From assembly GCA_028386065.3 (NCBI GenBank), contig JAKUCV010001006.1:46539-110538 (forward strand): a DNA stretch of 64,000 nt. Direction: 5' to 3'. The notes beneath the pieces are model-generated. The model had not been told where the DNA came from. It did no database searches and worked only from the letters and a program-made list of their open reading frames with translations. Source of the DNA: Turnera subulata (lineage: Eukaryota > Streptophyta > Magnoliopsida > Malpighiales > Passifloraceae). Positions 12,063-22,974 of the stretch are shown piece after piece (position 1 is the stretch's first letter; every line of letters begins with the position of its first letter). Both the position numbers and the translations under genes were made by a program.

Positions 12063-12231
12063 TGATATGGCAACACTACCAGAACAAAGCTAGATAGCAC
12101 CTCCAAATCAATCAAAGTCTCCAAGATTATCAACCAATTCAACCAAATTAGGGTTTCAGCAAATACCTCTATCACCTCAAAACAAAACAAAGTTATTAAG
12201 CAACAATAGAGTAATAAAAGCTAGGAATCTT
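12063..12231 (-). mobile_element. Element 3, LTR (part 1, split by element 1)
   Basis: This is the first 169 bp of a 998-bp LTR that continues at 19213-20041. It begins TGATATGGCAAC on the plus strand, the inverse of the TTGCCGTATCA-type LTR end seen in this family. It matches 20983-21151 in the solo LTR downstream almost base for base. The last five bases, ATCTT, are the target duplicated by element 1. Confidence 0.85.
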
Positions 12232-13002
12232 TGATGCAATTCAACATGGAAATAAAAGAGATGACTTGAGCATGCCATTGGGGCCAATTACTAGGTCACA
12301 CGCAAACAAGTTCAAAGCGCAACTTCAAGTTTTCGTACAAGCAGTAATTTCACAAGAACTTCAAGAGGACACGAAGATCAAGTTTGGAGAGGAGTCTAAA
12401 GAGATCTCTAAGTGTGTGAGCATTCTGGAAGATTCAAGTCAAAAGTAGCCGTTTTACTGTTCGGTTACTGTTCTTCCCAGAAATTACTGTTCACGCCAGA
12501 AATGACTGTTCACTTTCGGCGTTTACTGTTCACTTTTGGCTGGAAATTCCACTTTGGAGCTGGAGATGCCCACTATCCAGATTAGTTACTCTTCATCATT
12601 TGCTTTGTTGGTTTGTATTAAAGAAAACAAAAGAAAAAGAAAGAAGAATCATTATGTTTTTTGCTTTGTGTTTTAAATTCAATCATTTGCTTTTTGGCTT
12701 CTATAAAAGCCAACCTTGTGTAAGCTTTGAAATCAGAATATACATGATGATTTGAGTGTTTATAAGAAAGCTAAATGCTTATCTTTGGAAGAGAGTGGTT
12801 CTTCTAGTTTTTACTTCAAGGATTGAATCAACTTATCAAGTAAGTTTTTACCTGTGGCGTTATTTCAATTCTTTCATACTCTTTCTTACCAATTCCTTGC
12901 TGTTTTGGGGGTGAAGAGTTCTATCCCGGTTGATTGAATTTGGGGTCGGGGACAAACATTGATTCGGAGGTGATTCTAGCTTAGTTCGGAGCCTAGGATT
13001 CA
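12232..13002 (+). repeat. Element 1 5' LTR
   Basis: It starts TGATGCAATTC and matches 18452-19207. Close similarity runs to 12987. The last few bases (TAGGATTCA) appear to have lost the ATTGCCGTAT seen at the end of the 3' LTR, so the exact 3' border is uncertain. It contains a copy of the pol C-terminal codons (12266-12448), a TATA box and a cluster of ACTGTTCA motifs. No convincing primer-binding site follows. Confidence 0.85.
12702..12708 (+). promoter_or_regulatory. TATA box of the element 1 LTR
   Basis: TATAAAA sits inside CTTCTATAAAAGCCAACC, about 470 bp into the LTR, and is conserved in the 3' LTR at 18903-18909. It would place the transcript start near 12735. Confidence 0.6.
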
Positions 13003-13809
13003 ATTAAATCTCTATCCTTTATATTTCATTGTTTTTGCTCTTTTGTTGTTATTCTACCTTCTTGTTTCTGCCATTTAATAGTTATTCTGGTATTATTCAT
13101 GTTTTTTTACTGTTCACGTCAAAACAGTAAAAGTAAAAAGTAAAAAAAAAAAAGAGGAGGGGACAAAATTCCAGAATTGAGTTATCCTTATTAGTTTCGT
13201 AGTTGATTTGCTTGCAATTTCATTTGGCTTATTGCTGCTGCAGGAAAATCATTCATTTTGGGTTCAAATTTCTTGTTCTTGTTTAAAAAGGAATTCTGGC
13301 AGAATTGATGGATGTTCCATCTAGTGTTACTAAATTGTTGTTTTGGGCAGAATAGAAGTGTATTGTTGGAATTTGGGTGGGTTGAGTTTGATTCCTACTT
13401 ATTTGTATCTTTCCTTTCATTCTGAGAATTTTTTATTTTTTGCTGTCCGTTTTACTTCTTACTGAGTGATATTGTTTCAGAATTGCTCAATTATACCAGA
13501 AATCATTACCTACATTTTCTTCATCACATGTGTGCTTCTTTTTATTGATTATGTCTAATTGCCTCTAGTTTTGCACTTTCCTTCACTCTTTAGGATTTCG
13601 TTGTTTTCTATTGAAATTTTCGTTGCAGGTTTTTATTTACTTGGTTGGTTGTGATTGATCCGGAAAAGTAAAACTGTGATAGAATCTTGAGTGGTGAAAG
13701 GCTGAGCGTGTGCACTAAATTTGAGAAGAAAAGTCGCATTTGAGTGAAATACGAGTGGACACATTCTGTTACGAGTGTAAACACGTGAGGGAGTGTGTGA
13801 GGTGCTTTC

Positions 13810-13828
13810 TACTAACGATTTTTTGCAG
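13810..13828 (+). other. Leader branch point and 3' splice site before gag
   Basis: TACTAAC (13810-13816) followed by a T-run and GCAG (ending at 13828) is a textbook branch point and 3' splice site, 12 nt before the gag ATG. The same arrangement occurs in element 2 at 24339-24357. A matching donor GTAAGT lies at 12840, downstream of the TATA box, predicting a leader intron of about 990 nt. Confidence 0.5.
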
Positions 13829-13839
13829 GTCAATTCAAT

Positions 13840-16800
13840 ATGGCGGGATCAAGCAATAGTAAAGAAAGTGATAAGGAGATTGACATAGCCTTTACTATGA
13901 AGGCAATGCAACAAGAGTTTGCGAGGATGCAAACCGTGTTTAGGGAAGTCAGTGACAGATTCGAACAAAATGAAGGAGCCATCCAAGATTTGCAAAGAGA
14001 GTCCACAACTAATAGTGGGAACCAGAGACGAAATACACGAGATCCTACGCTTGAGCACCACGAAGAAGGAGAAGAAGAGGTCGATGGAGAAGAAGAAGAA
14101 GCATTCCAAAGAGACAGATTTTGGAGAAGAGGTATACACCATGATAGAGGTAGAAGAAGAGCCTATAGAAATCCAATCTTTCAAAGAAGAGAAGAACGAG
14201 CCGTTCGTGTTGATAGGGATGTAGGGAGCATTAAAATGAAGATTCCATCTTTTCAAGGCAAGAATGATCCAGAAGCTTGTTTGGAGTGGGAAAGAAGAGT
14301 GAAGATGATTTTTGATTGACACAATTATTTCGAAGAGAAGAAAGTAAGATTAACTGCTGTTGAATTTTGTGATTATGCATTAGTTTGGTGGGATCAAGTT
14401 GTTTTGAGCAGAAGAAGGAATAGTTACTACTATGGAGAACTCCATCAAAAGCTCCAGACTTTTATGCAAGGCACAAAGAGTGTGGAAGACTACCACAAGT
14501 AGATGGAAATTGCCATGATTAGAGCAAATGTGGAGGAAGATCGTGAGGCCACCATGGCACGATTTCTTGCTGGTCTGAATAGAGAGAATGCGAACATTAT
14601 TGAGTTGCACCATTATGTGGAGTTAGAAGACATGGTGAACATGGCTATGAAGGTGGAAAAGCAACTCAAGTATAAGAATTCCAGCAAGTTGTCAGTTTCG
14701 ACTAATTAGATTTCTAGGTGGACAAAGAGAGATGAGAAGACCCAAGACAAGCCAAAAGAGGAGAAAATCAATTTGGAGTTGAAATCTGCACCTAAGGTTT
14801 CTAATTCGGCTAGTTCTTCATCAGAAAAGCATAGAACCATCAAATGCTTTAAATGTCTTGGAGTTGGACACATTGCTTCTCAATGTCCAAACAGGAAGGC
14901 AATGCTCATAAAAGAAGGAGGAGAGATCTATTCTGAGGACGAAGAAGACCCATATGCTGATATACCCAAATTGGAGGATATTTTAGATGAGGAAATTGAA
15001 GAAACCCCTAGAGGTGATTTACTTGTCACAAACCGCGTGCTGAGTGCTCAATTGAAGAAAGAAGAAGTTGAGCAAAGAGAGAACATCTTTCATTCAAGAT
15101 GCCTAGTGAATGAGAAGATTTGTAGCTTGATTATAGATGGGGGAAGCTGCACCAACGTGGCTAGTACATTGATGGTGGAGAAGCTAGGATTGAATTGTTT
15201 GAATCATCCTAAACCATATCGGCTACAATGGTTGAATGACATGGGAGAGATCAAGGTAAATAAACAAGTCCTTGTTTCTTTTTCCATTGGGAAGTATCAT
15301 GATCAAGTGCTTTGTGATGTTGTGCCTATGCACGCAAGCCATCTATTGCTTGGTAGACCTTGGCAATATGATAGGAAAGTGGTTCATGATGGATTCAAGA
15401 ATAGGTACTCATTTTCTATGGGGAGTCAGAAAGTTATACTTGCTCCATTGTCTCTAAAAGAAGTCTATGAAGACCAAATGCAACTAAAGAGAAGTGTGGA
15501 GGCAATACAACAAAAAAAAAAGCTGAAAGGTCTCAAAATTATGAGAAAGAGAAGAAGGCTAAGAGCCTTACAAAAGGAGAGCTAAAATTAGAAGAAAAGA
15601 GTGTTGAGAACGGAATTGAGAGAAGAAAAGAGAGAAAAGAAGCCTCAAAAGAAATTATGGTAAAAGGCTCAAACGAGAGAGAGTGCAAAAAAAGACAAAA
15701 TTTCTATGCAAAAATGAGAGATGTAAGGATTGCATGTGAGGATAAGAGATGCTTATTCGTAATTTTGTACAAGGGAGCTTATTTTACTGAATCTGACCTT
15801 AATCTAAAATTGCCTAGTGTTGTTGTTTCTCTTTTACAGGAATATGGAGATGTCTTTCCAGAGGAATTGCCTAAGGAGTTACCGCCCATTCGAGGAATTG
15901 AGCATCAGATTGATTTCTTCCCCGGGGCACAAATTCCCAATCGGCCAGCTTATAGAGCTAACCCAGAAGAAACAAAAGAACTCCAAAAACAAGTGGACGA
16001 TTTGCTCAAAAAAGGACACATTCGGGAGAGTTTGAGTCCTTGTGCTGTACCAGTCATTCTAGTTCCCAAGAAGGATGGGACTTGGCGTATGTGTGTTGAT
16101 TGTCGTGCAGTCAACAAAATCCCGGTAAAGTATCGCCATCCAATTCCTAGATTAGATGATATGCTAGATGAATTGCATGGTGCTTGTGTATTTATTAAGA
16201 TTGATCTAATGAGTGGTTACCATCAGATTCATATGAAGATTGGTGATGGGTGGAAGACTGCTTTTAAAACAAAACATGGTTTATATGAATGGTTAGTGAT
16301 GCCGTTTGGGCTAACTAACGCCCCTAGTACATTTATGCGTTTAATGAATCATGTTTTGAGATCATTTATTGGTAAATTTGTGGTTGTGTATTTTGATGAC
16401 ATTCTGATCTATAGTAAAGGCATTGATGAGCATATTGAACATCTTAGGCTTGTTTTAGTTGCACTTAGGGCAGAAAAGTTGTATGCTAAGCTTAAGAAGT
16501 GTACATTTTTCATAGATCGTGTTATCTTTCTTGGTTATGTTGTGAGTTATAATGGAATTGAAGTTGACCAAGAGAAGGTTAAAGCTATAAGGGAGTGGCC
16601 AAAACCTACCAGCATTACCGAGGTAAGATCTTTTCATGGACTTGCTAGTTTCTATAGGAGGTTTGTGAAAGATTTTAGTTCTATTGCTGCTCCTTTGAAT
16701 GAGATCATTTAGAAGGAAGTTGGTTTTAAGTGGGGTGAGACGCAAGAACTTGAATTTAATACTTTGAAAGAAAAATTTTGTACTGCTCCTGTTTTGGGAT

Positions 16801-18668
16801 TACCTGATTTTAACTCAACTTTTGAAATTGAGTGTGATGCTTCTGGGATAGGTATTGGTGCTGTTTTGTTGTAGAAAAAAACGTCCAATTGCTAAATTTC
16901 AGTGAAAAGTTGAAAGGCGCTCAATTAAATTATTCTACTTATGACAAGGAGTTGTATGCATTAGTGCGAGCTCTACAAACTTAGCAGCATTACTTGTGGC
17001 CGAAAGAATTCGTGATACATACTGATCATGAGAGTTTGAAGCATTTAAAAGGCCAAGGTAAGTTGAATAAAAGACATGCTAAGTGGCTGGAATTTATTAA
17101 GACTTTTCCATATGTTGTTCAATATAAGCAAGCTAAGGATAATGTTATTGCTGATGCTTTGTCAAGAAGATATGCTTTATTTTCATCTCTTAGTTCTAAG
17201 ATGATTAGATTTGAGTATATTAAGGATTTGTATAAATCTGATTCGGATTTTGCAAATGTATATGATACATGTGAACAAGTTGCTTTTCAAAAATTTTATA
17301 GAAATGATGGATATTTATTTCGAGATAATAGGCTTTGTGTTCCTGTTTGTTCTATGCGTGAATTACTTGTTAGGGAGTCTCATGATGGAGGTTTGACGGG
17401 ATATTTTGGCATTGCTAAGACATTAGACATTCTGCAAGAACATTTTTATTGGCCAAATATGAAAAAGGATGTTGAGAAAATTTGTGCTAGTTGTATTTCT
17501 TGTCGGCAAGCCAAGTCCAAGGTGCAACCTCATGGGTTGTACACTCCTTTACCTGTTCCTAATAGTCCTTGGGTTGAAATTTCTATGGATTTTGTGATAG
17601 GATTACCTAGGACTAGGAGAGGACGTAATAGCATCTTTGTTGTAGTAGACAAATTTAGTAAAATGGCTCATTTTCTCGCATGTCATAAAACAGATGATGC
17701 TACACATGTTGCTGATTTGTTCTTTAGGGATGTAGTTCGTTTGCTGGCATTCCTAGGACAATTGTTTCAGACACAGATTTTAAGTTCTTGAGTCACTTTT
17801 GGTGTGTTTTGTGGAGTAAATTGGGGACTAAGTTGTTATTTTCTACTACTTGTCATCCTCAAACTGATGGCCAAACTGAAGTGGTTAATAGAACTTTAGG
17901 TTCTTTATTGCGTGCCGCTGTAGGTAAAATCTGAAAACTTGGGAAGATTGTTTGCCATTAATTGAGTTTGCATACAATAGAAGCATACATTCTTCTATAA
18001 GTTATTCTCCATTTAAAATTGTGTATGGTTTTAACCCATTAGCCCCACTAGATTTGTTGCTTTTACCTTTGAATGAGATTATGAATGCAGATGGACATCA
18101 AAGAGCCAAATTGGTTAAGACGATACATGAGAAAGCTAGGAAACATAATGAAGAAAGGAACAAAAAGTATACTCAAAGAGCCAATCAAGGACGCAGAGTT
18201 ATGCGATTTGAGCCTGGAGATTGGGTTTGGGTGCATTTTCGTAAGGAGAGGTTTCCTAACCAAAGAAAGTCAAAATTGGATCCAAGAGGCGATGGTCCGT
18301 TTCAAGTGCTAGAACGTATCAACGACAATGCCTACAAAGTAGATTTGCCTAGTGAGTTTGGTGTTAGTGCTACATTTAATGTTTCTGACTTATCTCCCTT
18401 TGATAATAAAGGTCATGATTCGAGGACGAATCCTTTCGAGGACGGAGGGAATGATGCAATTCAACATGGAAATACAAGAGATGACTTGAGCATGCCATTG
18501 GGGCCAATTACTAGGTCACTCGCAAACAAGTTCAAAGCGCAACTTCAAGTTTTCGTACAAGCAGTAATTTCACAAGAACTTCAAGAGGACACAAAGATCA
18601 AGTTTGGAGAGGAGTCTAAAGAGATCTCTAAGTGTGTGAGCATTCTGGAAGATTCAAGTCAAAAGTAG
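13840..18668 (+). pseudogene. Element 1 gag-pol polyprotein, multiply disabled
   Basis: The frame starts at ATG 13840. Gag is followed by a CCHC knuckle (CFKCLGVGHIASQC, about 14842-14883), protease ([12 protein letters not shown]), reverse transcriptase with [12 protein letters not shown] (about 16380-16416), RNase H ([22 protein letters not shown]), the integrase HHCC finger and DDE core, and a GPF-type C-terminus. The HHCC finger has Tyr for the second His (GYFG instead of GHFG). Stops at 14317, 14500, 14707 and 16710, a TAG with a frameshift near 16873, a stop at 16981, and frameshifts near 17750 and 17930 kill the frame. About 20 gag codons are missing near 14420. The final ~217 nt lie inside the 3' LTR and encode MPLGPITRSLANKFKAQLQ, a CRM-like CR-motif tail. 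Confidence 0.93.
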
Positions 18669-19207
18669 CCGTTTTACTGTTCAGTTACTGTTCACGCCGG
18701 AAATTACTGTTCACTTTCGGCGTTTACTGTTCACTTTTGGCTGGAAATTCCACTTTGGAGTTGCAGATGCCCACTATCCAGATTAGGTGCTCTTCATCAT
18801 TTGCTTTGTTGGTTTGTATTAAAGAAAACAAACGAAAAAAAAAGAAGAATCATTATGTTTTTTGCTTTGTGTTTTAAATTCAATCATTTGCTTTTTGGCT
18901 TCTATAAAAGCCAACCTTGTGTAAGCTTTGAAATCAGAATATACATGATGATTTGAGTGTTTATAAGAAAGCTGAATGCTTAACTTTGGAAGAGAGTGGT
19001 TCTTCTAGTTTTTACTTCAAGGATTGAATCAACTTATCAAGTAAGTTTTTACTTGTGGCGTTATTTCAATTCTTTCATACTCTTTGTTTCCAATTCCTTG
19101 CTGTTTTGGGGGTGAAGAGTTCTATCCCGGTTGATTGAATTTGGGGTCGGGGACAAACATTGATTCGGAGGTGATTCTAGCTTAGTTCTAGGATTATTGC
19201 CGTATCA
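18452..19207 (+). repeat. Element 1 3' LTR
   Basis: It is preceded by the polypurine tract GAGGACGGAGGGAA (ending at 18451) and starts TGATGCAATTC. It ends GCCGTATCA directly before the ATCTT target duplication. The pol frame continues into it as far as 18668. Confidence 0.92.
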
Positions 19208-20041
19208 ATCTTGAATACGCCACAAACAAATCAATCACTTGATAAGTAAACACAATCCTTCAAATAAACTAAGAGAGTCACTCTCTCAATCACGATTAAA
19301 TCCACAATCAAAGAAAACCTCAAAGGGGTATTTTTGTAATTTCTGAAATTCATCTTGTCTCTAAAGCACAAAGAAAAGATCCTATTTATACTAATTCCTA
19401 ACCCTAGAGTCGGCGCCAATCCCAAATCCAAGTCAAATTTTATTTTGACTTTGTCCAGAATTTTTAGGTGCCGACCTAAAAATAGACAACCCGAATAAAC
19501 AGTATTTTTAGCTGCCGACTTTAGACAACCCAAATACACAGTATTTTTAGGTGTCGACTTTAGACTACTCAAATAGACTAGGATTTAATTGAGCCCACAT
19601 GTATTGGACACTAATTAAGACCCTTACAGAAAAAACCCAACTAATAAACTAAAGCCCACAATTATAACCCAAATAATAAAGATAAAACCCAAGCCGAAAG
19701 TTATGAACCATAACTAATAAAAATTCGTCTAATATTAATAATAAAAATAAAATATGTTGATTTGAGCCCTTAAGTGCTCCAAAGTCGACTAGCCTTCTCC
19801 CATGGATAGTAGACATGTTGACCTTCTCCTTTGTCTCTTCTCCAAGCTTGTGTTCCATCTCTTCTTGAATTTCTTGTGAGAACGAATCTTGAACATGATT
19901 CTAAAAATGAGTTTATGTTGATGAACTTTTTGCTTGTTAGAATACATCCAAGTTCCATGCTTGACACCATTGCATCCTCCATAGTCGCCTTGGCGTGCAT
20001 CATTCTTCAAGTTTCCAAATTCGCCTAGGTGACTTGCATCA
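19208..20041 (-). mobile_element. Element 3, LTR (part 2)
   Basis: It starts with the second ATCTT and continues the LTR interrupted at 12231. It matches 21147-21978. On the minus strand the LTR begins TGATGCAAGTCACC at 20041, just after the polypurine tract GAGGAAGGAGGGAA, so this is the 3' LTR of element 3. It contains a minus-strand TATAAATAGG (19381-19390). It also has a small array of GCCGAC-type repeats (about 19462-19580), including TTTTTAGGTGCCGACCTAAA, which is itself palindromic. Confidence 0.88.
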
Positions 20042-22389
20042 TTCCCTCCTTCCTCACAACGATTCGTCCTCGAATCGATACCTACAAAGTCAATAGGAGA
20101 AAATTCAGCAATATCAACGATGGTATGATCACTGTACTCACCTTGCGAACCCATCATGATGTGAAAAAGATCAAGCTTCATGCTTCTAGCTTCTCCTCCC
20201 GGATCAAGCAACATGCAAGTAGCATTAATTTGTTCCTTCCAAAATAATAACTCAGAAGTACGCATAACAAATAATTTATGTGGATGAAAACCAATAAAGT
20301 AAGAACTTAAATTACTCATCATGTTATCCAATTTAGGCATTAAAGTCATAGAAAAGGAACTTAAAACTTGATGCTCCCTTTTGATTGTAATCGGCGGCTC
20401 ATATATAGATCCATATTCTCCTAGGGCCAGAAATCCTTTAGGACAAGAATCCCTAAGAACCTACAAAAGAAACACATCACATCTAGAAAGACAAAGGTTA
20501 TGGTTAGCTTTAAACCAAGCTTCCTTGTACAAAAGTACAAACAAACACTTTTTCCTCTCATATTCAACTCTCACTTCCCTCTCATTTGAGCCCTTTAACA
20601 CAATTTCTTTTGAGGCTTCTTTTATCTCTTTACTTCTCTCACTCTCGGCTTCCTTTTTCTTTTCTTTCTCCTCCAAATCGACTTCTTCTTCCTTCTTCTC
20701 ACCCTTATTTTCATTTGAGCTCTCCTATACTTTTGCAAGGCTCTCAGCCTTCCTTTCTAGCTCTCTTTTTGCAAGGCTCTCAGCCTTCCTCTCTTGCTCT
20801 CCTTTTGCAAGGCTCTCAGCCTCCATCTCTAGCTCACCTTTTGCAAGGCTCTCAGCCTTCATCTCTTCCTTACTAGTGTGACAAGATTCGGCCTCTTTCT
20901 CCTTTTGCCATGCTTCCACTTGACTTTTAACATGCAATTGATCCCCATCAACTTCCTTCGGAGGCAAGGGTGCAAGTGAAACTGATACAGCAACACTACC
21001 AGAACAAAGCTAGATAGCACCTTCTTATCAATCAAAGTCTCCAAGATCAACAACCAATTCAACCAAATTAGGGTTTCAGTAAATACCTCTATCACCTCAA
21101 AACAAAGCAAAGTTGTTAAGCAACAATAGAGTAATAAAAGCTAGGAATCTTGAATACGCCACAAGCAAATCAATCACTTGATAAGTAAACACAATCCCGA
21201 AAATTAACCAAGAGAATCACTCTCTCAATCACAATTGAATCCACAATCAGAGAAAACCTCAAAGGGGTATTTTTATTCTCAAATTCGTCTTGTCTTCAAA
21301 CGTAAAGAAAAAGGTCCTATTTATACTAATCCCTAACCCTAAAGTCGGCTCCAAACCCCTAATGAAAATCAAATTGGATTTTGACTTTGTCCAGAATTTT
21401 TAGGTGCCGACCTAAAAATAGACAACCCGAATAGACAGTATTTTTAGGTTCCGACCTTAGACAACCCAAATAGACAGTATTTTTAGGTGTCGAATTTTAG
21501 ACTATCCAAATAGATTAGGATTTAATTGAGCCCACATGTGTTGGACACTAATTAAGACCCTTACAATAAAAGCCTAACTAATAAACTAAAGCCCACAATT
21601 ATAACCCAAATAATAAAGATAAAACCCAAGCCGAAAATTATGGACCATAATTAATAAAAATTCGTCTAAAATTAATATTAAAAATAAAATATGTCGATTT
21701 GAGCCCTCAAGTGCTCCAAAGTCGACTAGCCTTCTCCCATGGATAGTAGACATGTTGACCTTCTGCTTTGTCTCTTTTCCAAGCTTGTTTTCCATCTCTT
21801 CTTGAATTTCTTGTGAGTACGATTTTTAGACTTGATCTTGAAAGTGAACTTGTGATGATGAACTTTGAACTTGTTAGAATACATCTAAATTCCATGCTTG
21901 ACACCATTGCATCCTCCATGGTTGCCTTGGCGTGCATCATTCTTCAAGTTTCCAAATTCGCCTAGGTGACTTGCATTAGAAACTCTCCTTTCTCCCATGG
22001 TAAAAGAATACCTATTCTTGAACCCATCATGCACAACTCTTCTATCATATTGCCATGATCTCCCAAGCAATATATGACATGTATTCATAGGCACAACATC
22101 ACACAACACTTGGTCAAAATACCGGCCAATGGAAAAAGAAACAAGGTTCGTCCTTTGTAGCTTGTACGGTCTAGGATGCTTCAAACATTCCAATCCTAAA
22201 CTTTCCACCATATATGTGCTCACCATGTTGGTGTCGCTTTTCCCATCAATTTTAACACTCATAGCCTTCTCATTCACCAAGCATCTTGTATAGACAAGTT
22301 TTTCCCTTTGCTCAACACCGTCAACAACATCTCGGGGTTCCTCTCTAGCTTGTTGATTGCATGGGGGTTGATCAACAGCTGGTGCTTCC
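20042..22389 (-). pseudogene. Element 3 internal region: gypsy element without RT, RNase H and integrase
   Basis: Read on the minus strand from 22389, protease-region codons come first (VYTRCLVNEKAMSVKIDGK, then [20 protein letters not shown]). They break at 21984 for a solo LTR and resume in frame at 20982 as VSLAPLPPKEVDGDQLHVKS. An ESLAKGE repeat linker and a pre-RT segment (LFVLLYKEAWFK) follow. The next codons, about 20460-20100, are not recognisable gypsy sequence (for example MGSQGEYSDHTIVDIAEFSP) and lead straight into the pol C-terminus (IDSRTNRCEEGGNDAS). Reverse transcriptase, RNase H and integrase are absent, so this copy is non-autonomous. Its 5' half is lost at 22389, where element 2 starts. 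Confidence 0.82.
20983..21978 (-). mobile_element. Solo LTR of the element 3 family, inserted in its protease region
   Basis: The 996-bp LTR runs from TGATACAGCAAC to CTTGCATTA on the plus strand and is flanked by a perfect 5-bp duplication GAAAC (20978-20982 and 21979-21983). Removing it and one duplication restores the protease-linker reading frame. The LTR carries a minus-strand TATAAATAGG (21316-21325). No internal region remains, so unequal recombination has reduced it to a solo LTR. Confidence 0.93.
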
Positions 22390-22974
22390 TGATGTAAACA
22401 AGGGTCCTTCAAGTACCATTGGAGAGGAAGATGGCGCCATGGCATTGCCTCAAGGTCCAATTACAAGAGCAAGATCAAAGATGCTCAAGAATCAACTCTT
22501 GGTTCACATTCAAGCATTCTTGAACAAAGAGCTGCAAGAAGACATCCTGATCAAGCTTGGAGAGAAGCTGAAACAGAAGCCCGTTTATTTGCTGTCATTT
22601 AAGGAGTAATTGACTCAAGAGCATTGGTGGGCCCAGTCGACATCAGCCCTAGACATTTAGGCCATGTCGACATATCCGGATTTTTATTTACATTGAGTTG
22701 CCGATTTAATATAATGTAACTATATTAATTTCGGTTGAAATTATTATTAGTTATTTTATGTTGGGTCAGGTCCAATTAATTGTGATTAATTAATTTGGGC
22801 TTAAGTTATTGTTTGTAAGATTTTAATTAGTGTCCAATTAATGTGGGCTCAATTAAAATCAGGTCCAGCTAGGGTTAGGGTTAGTTGGCAGATTCAGCTT
22901 AAACTAAACCTAGTTGTTTTAGGGTTTTGTTTAGGGGGCCGGTTAGGGTTGGGTATGCAGCCGACTTGTGGCTT
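22390..22974 (+). repeat. Element 2 5' LTR (truncated by the assembly gap)
   Basis: It matches the 3' LTR from its start, including a copy of the pol C-terminal codons (to 22609), as far as ATTTTAATTAGTG at about 22833. It then continues with sequence that the 3' LTR lacks at its single n. It runs into the gap before any LTR end is seen. Confidence 0.85.

Larger units (their letters stand above)
12232..19207 (+). mobile_element. Element 1: full-length Ty3/gypsy LTR retrotransposon, CRM-like, defective
   Basis: It is bounded by a perfect 5-bp target duplication ATCTT (12227-12231 and 19208-19212). The 5' LTR starts TGATGCAATTC and the 3' LTR ends GCCGTATCA. The uninterrupted target survives in a paralogous LTR at 21147-21151, which proves the insertion boundaries. 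Internal order is leader, gag, protease, reverse transcriptase, RNase H, integrase. The LTRs differ by roughly 15-20 substitutions and one ~20-bp indel by eye, suggesting moderate age. The coding region is inactivated by several stops and frameshifts. Confidence 0.93.

Noticed and set aside
22862..22890. TAGGGTTAGGGTTAG, telomere-like
   Set aside because: There are only two units, of TTAGGG rather than the usual plant TTTAGGG, inside an LTR. It is not an interstitial telomere array.
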